Shown piece by piece: positions 58,129-64,000 of a DNA stretch of 64,000 nucleotides (positions are counted from its first letter, which is position 1; each line of letters starts with the position of its first letter). Both the position numbers and the translations under genes were made by a program. This stretch comes from Hemileia vastatrix (Eukaryota > Basidiomycota > Pucciniomycetes > Pucciniales > Zaghouaniaceae), in contig JASXTE010000001.1 in assembly GCA_030280995.1 (NCBI GenBank), positions 13,301,001 through 13,365,000 on the forward strand, read 5' to 3'. The notes beneath the pieces were generated by a model. That model ran no database searches. It had not been told where the DNA came from and saw only the letters and a list, made by a program, of their open reading frames with translations.

Positions 58129-60547
58129 TTAATTTATTGAAAGGCTATGTTTAGCAAAAAAAGGTGATACTGGCTGAATGGAGCTCCAGTGATTAAGAAA
58201 ATCTGCAGAAATAGCCCTAGCAATTCCTGGAGGACTTGGGGTATCAAATTTTAAAGGAAATGGATCACACTTGCCTATAAAAGGTTTTATTAATGTTAAA
58301 ATATAGTTATTTAAATTTTTCCAAATTATTTCTTCCATCAAATGATTTTTTTTCATGTAAATTAAGAAACTTAACTTCTGATATTACCTCCAAGCAATCA
58401 GCTGCTGAAGCCAATCTATGATCTTGAGAGCTCAGAAATAAACCACGGACACCATCAATTATATAGAATGTGAAAGATTGATATCGGTGGTGGGAGTATT
58501 CAGAATTTATTTTGTTTAGTGCAGCCTTTTGTTTCTCTCTCATTATAGTCAGTTCAGTATTTTCGTTTTTCTCACTTGATTGTTGAGCTTCACTAGTCTT
58601 GCCACTTAATATTTTTGCAGCACAATATTTTGATTTAAGAATGATAATTGACATAATTATATCAATGATAATATTGCTGATTTGAAGAAGAGTTGACATT
58701 GATATATCACGGGTTTGAAGTGCAGTGGGACCAACTTCTAAGCCATCAGAAATTGGACTCTTCAGATTTGAAAGATGAGCTAGAAGCTGAAGACCACGTT
58801 CAATTGGACAATCTGAGTTAATGTTTTGATGTGATGGAAGCTGGCTGAATTTATGTGCGGTCAGATAAAGTGAAGGTGATATAAGAGATACCCATGAAGA
58901 ACGGCAGTGTTCACTTGGGATCATTAATCTCATGAGCATTCGGATAAGATTGGATTCAGGGTGATCCGTTTTCTTTGTTGAGGAAAGAATTTCAGTATTT
59001 AAACCATCAGGATCACATAAATCTTCAATTTTTTTGAAATCAATATTATCGAGTACCCATAGCTGTGAGCTATCAATCTCTAAAAAAATATTTGCTACAA
59101 AAGGAAAAAAAAATAAGTAAAAGAACAAAAGTCAAGACTAAAAATTATGGTAACTTACATAACTCAGTAAGTTTTGAAAGCCAATCTTCTCCACAAGATT
59201 TTTCCCAATGAAAAGTAAACATTGGAATATTTGACATGGGTTCTTGGGAAGAAGTAGAAGAGCGTAATTTGAGGAGAGTAACAATTTCCAACCACGACCT
59301 GAGGACCTTTGCCGTGCTGATTCTACCTTTATAAAAATTATGAATTTTACAGAATTCCTCCTGAAAATCAGATTCTTTTAGAACTGAGGGTGAATAAGTT
59401 AGAGGTTTTTTCAATATCTTGATTGGAGTTGATTTCATTGGTAGAGAAGCTTTCAAAGTGGTCAAAGTAGGTAATTTAGGAGGTGATGGGTATTGCTTCT
59501 TAGAAATGAAGGAATTTGGTGATGAGCTGTTTGAATCATCATCTTTATCAAACATATCAACATGTCTTGAAGAAGATTTTAAACTTTGCTTTTTTTGATG
59601 AACAAGCATAGCTTCATATTCTGACAGTTGATCATTGCTATTTTCATCGCTCTTTTCATCATCTTCATCAGGGAGAGGGAGTTTATGGATGGAACAATCT
59701 ACAGCAGGTGAGTTTCTGGTACAAAATATCAAAAGAAAGATAAAAAGTACAATATGTAAGCAATAAAAGAGATATATGATAGAATTTTAAAGATAAAAGA
59801 ATAACAATAAAAAAAAGGAAACAAGAATATACTCATCATCAAAACCTTTGCTTTTTTTTTGAGATTTATTATTTGATACATCAGAAAATTCATTAGCAGA
59901 AGCCGGTTTAATACGTCAAACAAAAGAGGAGCCTTGGGATAATCTCTTTTTCTTGGAGCGGATAACAGGTGTTTCAAGATTTTCCTTAGAAGTTGAAGCA
60001 TGAGTTAAATCTGATGGTTCATCTGTCTCATCATCATCCCTAATGACAATGATTTCATCAGGAGGAATCATACCCTCCTCATAAGCTACAAATATATATG
60101 AAGAAAAAAATATATTAATAATCTTATCTACTAATTTAAAAGGAGACAAAAAAGGTGAATAACATACATTTTTCAAGGCTTTTCACATATTGGAGTAAGT
60201 CATTACAAGGGTTAGATAAATATGAAGTAGAAGGATTATTTTTAAGGATTTTGACAAGCTCTTCTGTTTTATCTCTAACCAATTCAAGTAAGTTGCGATA
60301 CTGAACTCTCGTTATTTCCTGCCTCTCATTGCTAAGTACAGGAGGGTTAGGTGCCACGCCATGTGGCAGACATGGTGCAAGCTCAAAAGCTTCAAAGCGA
60401 GTATCAATCAGAGAGTGGGATGAAACACATTTGGGTGCTGGAAAATCAAATTTTTGAAAAAAAAAAATATAGAACATAAGTGAAATATATAAATTAAGAG
60501 AGAGGAACATGATATACATACAAAGTGGAGGTGTAGGATTTTGTATA
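58129..60547 (-). CDS. Multi-exon gene of unknown function, 5' end unresolved
   Basis: Not recognised. Predicted exons on the minus strand: 60547-60522 (26 nt), 60437-60168, 60085-59833, 59715-59159, 59094-58388 and a last one from 58274. All proposed introns have GT...AG ends and the first five exons join in phase. The protein has a helical N-terminal part (ITRVQYRNLLELVRDKTEEL), an acidic Ser-rich middle (IVIRDDDETDEPSDL, then DEDDEKSDENSND), a Pro/Lys part and a longer helical C-terminal part (MLMRLMIPSEHCRSSWVSLI). There is one in-frame TGA (59916-59918, likely once CGA). The last exon joins off frame: read in phase it stops after eight codons, while a longer frame (to 58129) needs a shift. 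Start codon not located. Confidence 0.5.
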
Positions 60548-61589
60548 CTAGAAATATTGATTAATGAATATTAAAAAAAAGTATTTGATATCAAAAAATT
60601 ATGATGTAATATGATGAATAATTATAAGAAACTCTATTCTAGAAAATTGAAGTTGATAATTTAATAGGATAAAAAATTGAATAAGATTAAAATTAAAGTG
60701 AGGATGAAAGAAACAGAAAACATAAAGAGGGGGATTTTATATTATTTGAGCTTTTTTTAACATGTATTATTCATAGTGGGGTAAACTTAGTAACATGCTA
60801 AATCACAATCTGTTTATATTGAAGCGAAATTTGATGTAGCTAACAGAAAATACTAGTAATTCTTTGAGGACTTTTAGTGTGAAAAACAAATAATAACAAA
60901 TGTATATCCCATATGCAAATTGCCACGGGTAAATACAAAATTTTTTAAATTAGAATTTACTCCTAAACAATGGAGATACACTTAATTAGTATATTATATG
61001 AAAAAAAAGGATAATCCTTTATGAATATTTGTTAAATTTACTTTCAGATGACAATGCGAGATTCACATATATACTGATATGCCTCATCAAACAAGAAATG
61101 AATTATAAATATAAAATTGGTAACATTAGAATTTAAGATAAGAATTTGTTTTTTAAGTGACAGGAGGAGTGTCAGGCTAGGGTGTGGGCACCGTGACCAA
61201 ACCTTTGATAAACTTGGATACAACTAAGGGGAAAAAAAAATTGGATAGTTTTATTTTGCAATATATCTTAGTCTGCACAAGATATTGCATTTTTGTCCCT
61301 AACTATACCAATATTGTTACTTTTCAAAAGTTATAGGACTACTAAGTTGATAAAATATTATTATGAATCACCCAATGAAATACCTTAAGCAACATTCAAA
61401 ATTATTAAAATATTAATATTCAATTTGAGATTTGGATTAGCTAATTTTTCACAACTTACCACAGTTTTGATTAATATAATAAAACTTGAAAAAAATTGTT
61501 GAGATAACCTAGAAATGGGTGCAAGAAAATGATGAAACATATGACTTGAAACTTAACTCATACACTATTGATAAACTTCATGGATCCTG
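60548..61589. other. AT-rich region upstream of the multi-exon gene
   Basis: No supported frame except that a first exon of the minus-strand gene may lie here. A short GC-richer piece near 61160-61210 (GACAGGAGGAGTGTCAGGC) stands out but matches nothing else in the window. Confidence 0.5.
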
Positions 61590-63527
61590 ATTAATTTCTA
61601 TCGAAATTAATTTTGAGACTAGCATATTGAATTTTAACTATGACCAAGTACTGTAAGTGCCATGGTTTGTATTCAATATATTGGTGTTGAAATTAATTTT
61701 GATAGGAATCAACAAGTATCATATGGCACCATGCATGAAACACTGACAGAAACCATCAAATTTATGAGGCAATGAACCTCATAATTTTGATCAAAATTAA
61801 TATAGACCCCTGCATATTGAATACAAGCCATTTCACATGGACTACACAGACATAGATAAAATTCAACATGCATGGCTTAAAATTAATTTTGATCGAAATT
61901 AACCAAGGCATTAAAACATCAATTTTTATATGGTGTACTTGATCAAACCAGTTTATCTAACTGCTTAGCTTACCTATACTTATAGTAATTTTATGCATAG
62001 TCCATGTCCATATTAATTTCAATCAAAATTAATGTTGACTAATACATAATGAATACATGCTATGCCACTTACACTTGCCACGCATAGCTACCATTAAATA
62101 TGCCAGTATCAAAAATTAATTTCGATCGAAATTAATGAGCATGATAATCATGAATTTCTGTAGTCAACTGCTTATTTTTATGCATGGTGCCTTGCCAACA
62201 TTAATTTCGATCGAAATTACTTTTGATACTGGCATATTGCATGTATATATGCCTGGAAAGTGTAAGTGGCATAGTGTGTATTCATTATGTATTGGTCAAC
62301 ATTAATTTTGATCGAATTTAATGTTGACATTTGCATATTGAACCCAAGCCAGAAAACAACCAAGAAGATTCTTCATAAAACTTCCCATTAATTTCGATTG
62401 AAATTAAGGCTGACCATATACATATTGAATGGTAGTTATATCTGGTCTGAGTAAGCGGAGATTACTTATATTCAATATGTATTGGTCAACATTAATTTTG
62501 ATCAAAATTAATGAGCATTTTGATCATGAACTTTTTCAGTCAGTTAGTTCTTTCAATGCATAATGGCATGCCAACATTAATTTTGATCAAAATTAATGTT
62601 GAAATGATATAATGCTTTTTTGCATGACATATAAAGGACGGCAAGTATTTTTAAGTATTGAAATTTACTATACATGTTGAGGGTAAATATAAAATTTACA
62701 TATCCATATTAATTTCTATAAAAATTAATGTTGACCAATACATAATAAATAGTAAAGATGCCTGGCTAGTGTAAGTGGCATAGCTTTTTTTCAATCTGCA
62801 CTTGGCAACATTAATTTCGATCAAAATTAAGGTTCATGATTATCATCAATTTAGGCAGTCAGTTGCTTACTTTTATGCATGGTAACATGTCAACATTAAT
62901 TTTAATAAAAATTGAATTTGACATGCCACCCAGCATTTTTCTGTGAGATGAAAAGTAGGGCCCTCTATTCTTAAGTAAACACATTACAATGCATATTGAG
63001 CATGTATATATCATTTACACATTAATATTAATTTCAATCAAAATTAATGTTGACCAATAAACATTGAACACAAGCTTTACAACTTACACACACCAGATAT
63101 AACTACCATTCAATATGTATATGGTCAACACTAATTTAGATCAAAATTAATGAGCAGTTTTATGAAGAATTTTTTGGGTTGTTTGCTGGTTTGGGTTCAA
63201 TATGCAAATGTCAATATTAAAGTCTATTGAAATTAATGTTGAACAATACGTAATGAATACACACTATGCCACTTACACTTTCCAGGAATAGACACCATGC
63301 AATATGCCAGTATCAAAAGTAATTTCGATCGAAATTAATGTTGGCAAGGCACCATGCATAAAAATAAGCAGTTGACTCCATAAATTCATGATTATCATGC
63401 TCATTAATTTCAATCGAAATTAATTTTTGATACTGGCATATTTAATGGTAGCTATGCCTGGAAAGTATAAGTGGCATAACGTGTAATCACTATGTATTGG
63501 TCAACATTAAATTTGATTTAAATTAAT
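61590..63527. repeat. Array of 20 palindromes with a few recurring spacer classes
   Basis: Each repeat is a 22-bp palindrome, half-site ATTAATTTCGA followed by its complement, perfect at 62115-62136. Starts: 61590, 61690, 61781, 61880, 62012, 62115, 62200, 62301, 62397, 62491, 62576, 62708, 62810, 62895, 63027, 63130, 63216, 63318, 63403, 63506. Spacings fall mainly on 85, 101-103 and 132. Spacers fall into classes: A (63 nt, GAGCATGATAATCATGAATT), B (about 80 nt, GTTGACCAATACATAATGAA), C (about 110 nt) and D (GTTGACATTTGCATATTGAA). A, B and D occur in both orientations. No reading frame crosses the array. Confidence 0.88.
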
Positions 63528-63742
63528 ATGGATACATAAATGTGACATAAAGAGGTATGGACCATCAATTTGTTGAAAATACATTTTTATATCTCATACA
63601 TTATTTGTTTTTCTTAAATAAAATGTTACTCTCTCTCAATATCACTTTATAACATTTACCTAGCTACTTTGAAAAAAAATAGAATACATAAAATTCAATA
63701 TAAGATAGGTATATTACACAGAAGATCACCGTTATACCTAAG

Positions 63743-64000
63743 TTATGATGATGTTGATGCTCTATTAATTGATTCCCAAATCTTTACCAGATCAACTTCA
63801 GCTCCAACCCCAAGTGTCTCACATTCATTCACAGATAATCCTTGCAAAAATGTTGCTGAATAGCAAATCTTGGGGAGGTATTTGGGAACATTGAATATAC
63901 CATTTTGTGCAACTGTCCTTTCTGATGACCGTGAATATGTTTTTAATGCTGATTTTCTTTGAGCTGGTGTATGGGCTAAGTCCTTTGTCATCTTATCCAT
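63743..64000 (-). CDS. 3' end of an unrecognised minus-strand gene, cut by window edge
   Basis: A frame open from the window edge to a TAA at 63743-63745. The visible 85 residues include RSSERTVAQNGIFNVPKYLP and LGVGAEVDLVKIWESIN. A Met happens to fall at 64000, but the frame may well begin outside. The codon mix is not simple sequence, so a real gene end is plausible. I do not recognise the family. Confidence 0.5.
   Translation of the reverse strand: MDKMTKDLAHTPAQRKSALKTYSRSSERTVAQNGIFNVPKYLPKICYSATFLQGLSVNECETLGVGAEVDLVKIWESINRASTSS

Noticed and set aside
61590..63527. CRISPR array
   Set aside because: The repeats are evenly placed and palindromic, but the spacers are a few recurring classes rather than unique sequences, the repeats are degenerate, and the context is eukaryotic with no cas-like genes.

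Overview
The window reads as a transposon-dense, AT-rich fungal chromosome segment, most likely from a rust fungus (Pucciniales) with an expanded genome. Three things point there: a Tet-like 2OG-Fe(II) oxygenase of the type expanded in rusts, short introns of about 50-70 bp, and the style of the Gypsy and Copia elements. Species cannot be fixed from the sequence. No rRNA, tRNA or conserved housekeeping gene was recognised.

Layout. 1-6828: two nearly identical PIF/Harbinger DNA transposons (the first cut by the window edge), each with a two-exon transposase whose D, D and E residues are present, separated by a 459-bp MITE that shares their terminal bases and target-site preference. 8074-9330: a second MITE copy split by a solo LTR. 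10405 to about 26570: a minus-strand Gypsy element (A), broken in its reverse transcriptase by a 206-bp MITE and by a complete 9.1-kb Gypsy element with a chromodomain (B, 14340-23439, target duplication GAAAG). B itself carries a solo LTR in its pol. About 27675-46349: a plus-strand Gypsy element (D) split by a complete minus-strand Copia element (32073-37599). 46474-47207: another solo LTR. 47213-53640: gene-free AT-rich DNA.

The right-hand 10 kb differs. 53647-54376 is a run of 13 consecutive short hairpins in an unusually GC-rich island. 56123-57331 encodes the Tet-like oxygenase. A multi-exon gene of unknown function lies on the minus strand (58129-60547). 61590-63527 holds 20 copies of a 22-bp palindrome at discrete spacings, separated by a few spacer classes present in both orientations. 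A further unrecognised gene runs off the right edge on the minus strand.

Most retroelement genes are broken. In element B almost all stops are TGA where CGA is the likely ancestor. Elements B and D each carry an antisense, apparently spliced accessory reading frame between pol and the 3' LTR. The strongest candidates for something undescribed are the palindrome array, the hairpin array and the antisense accessory genes.
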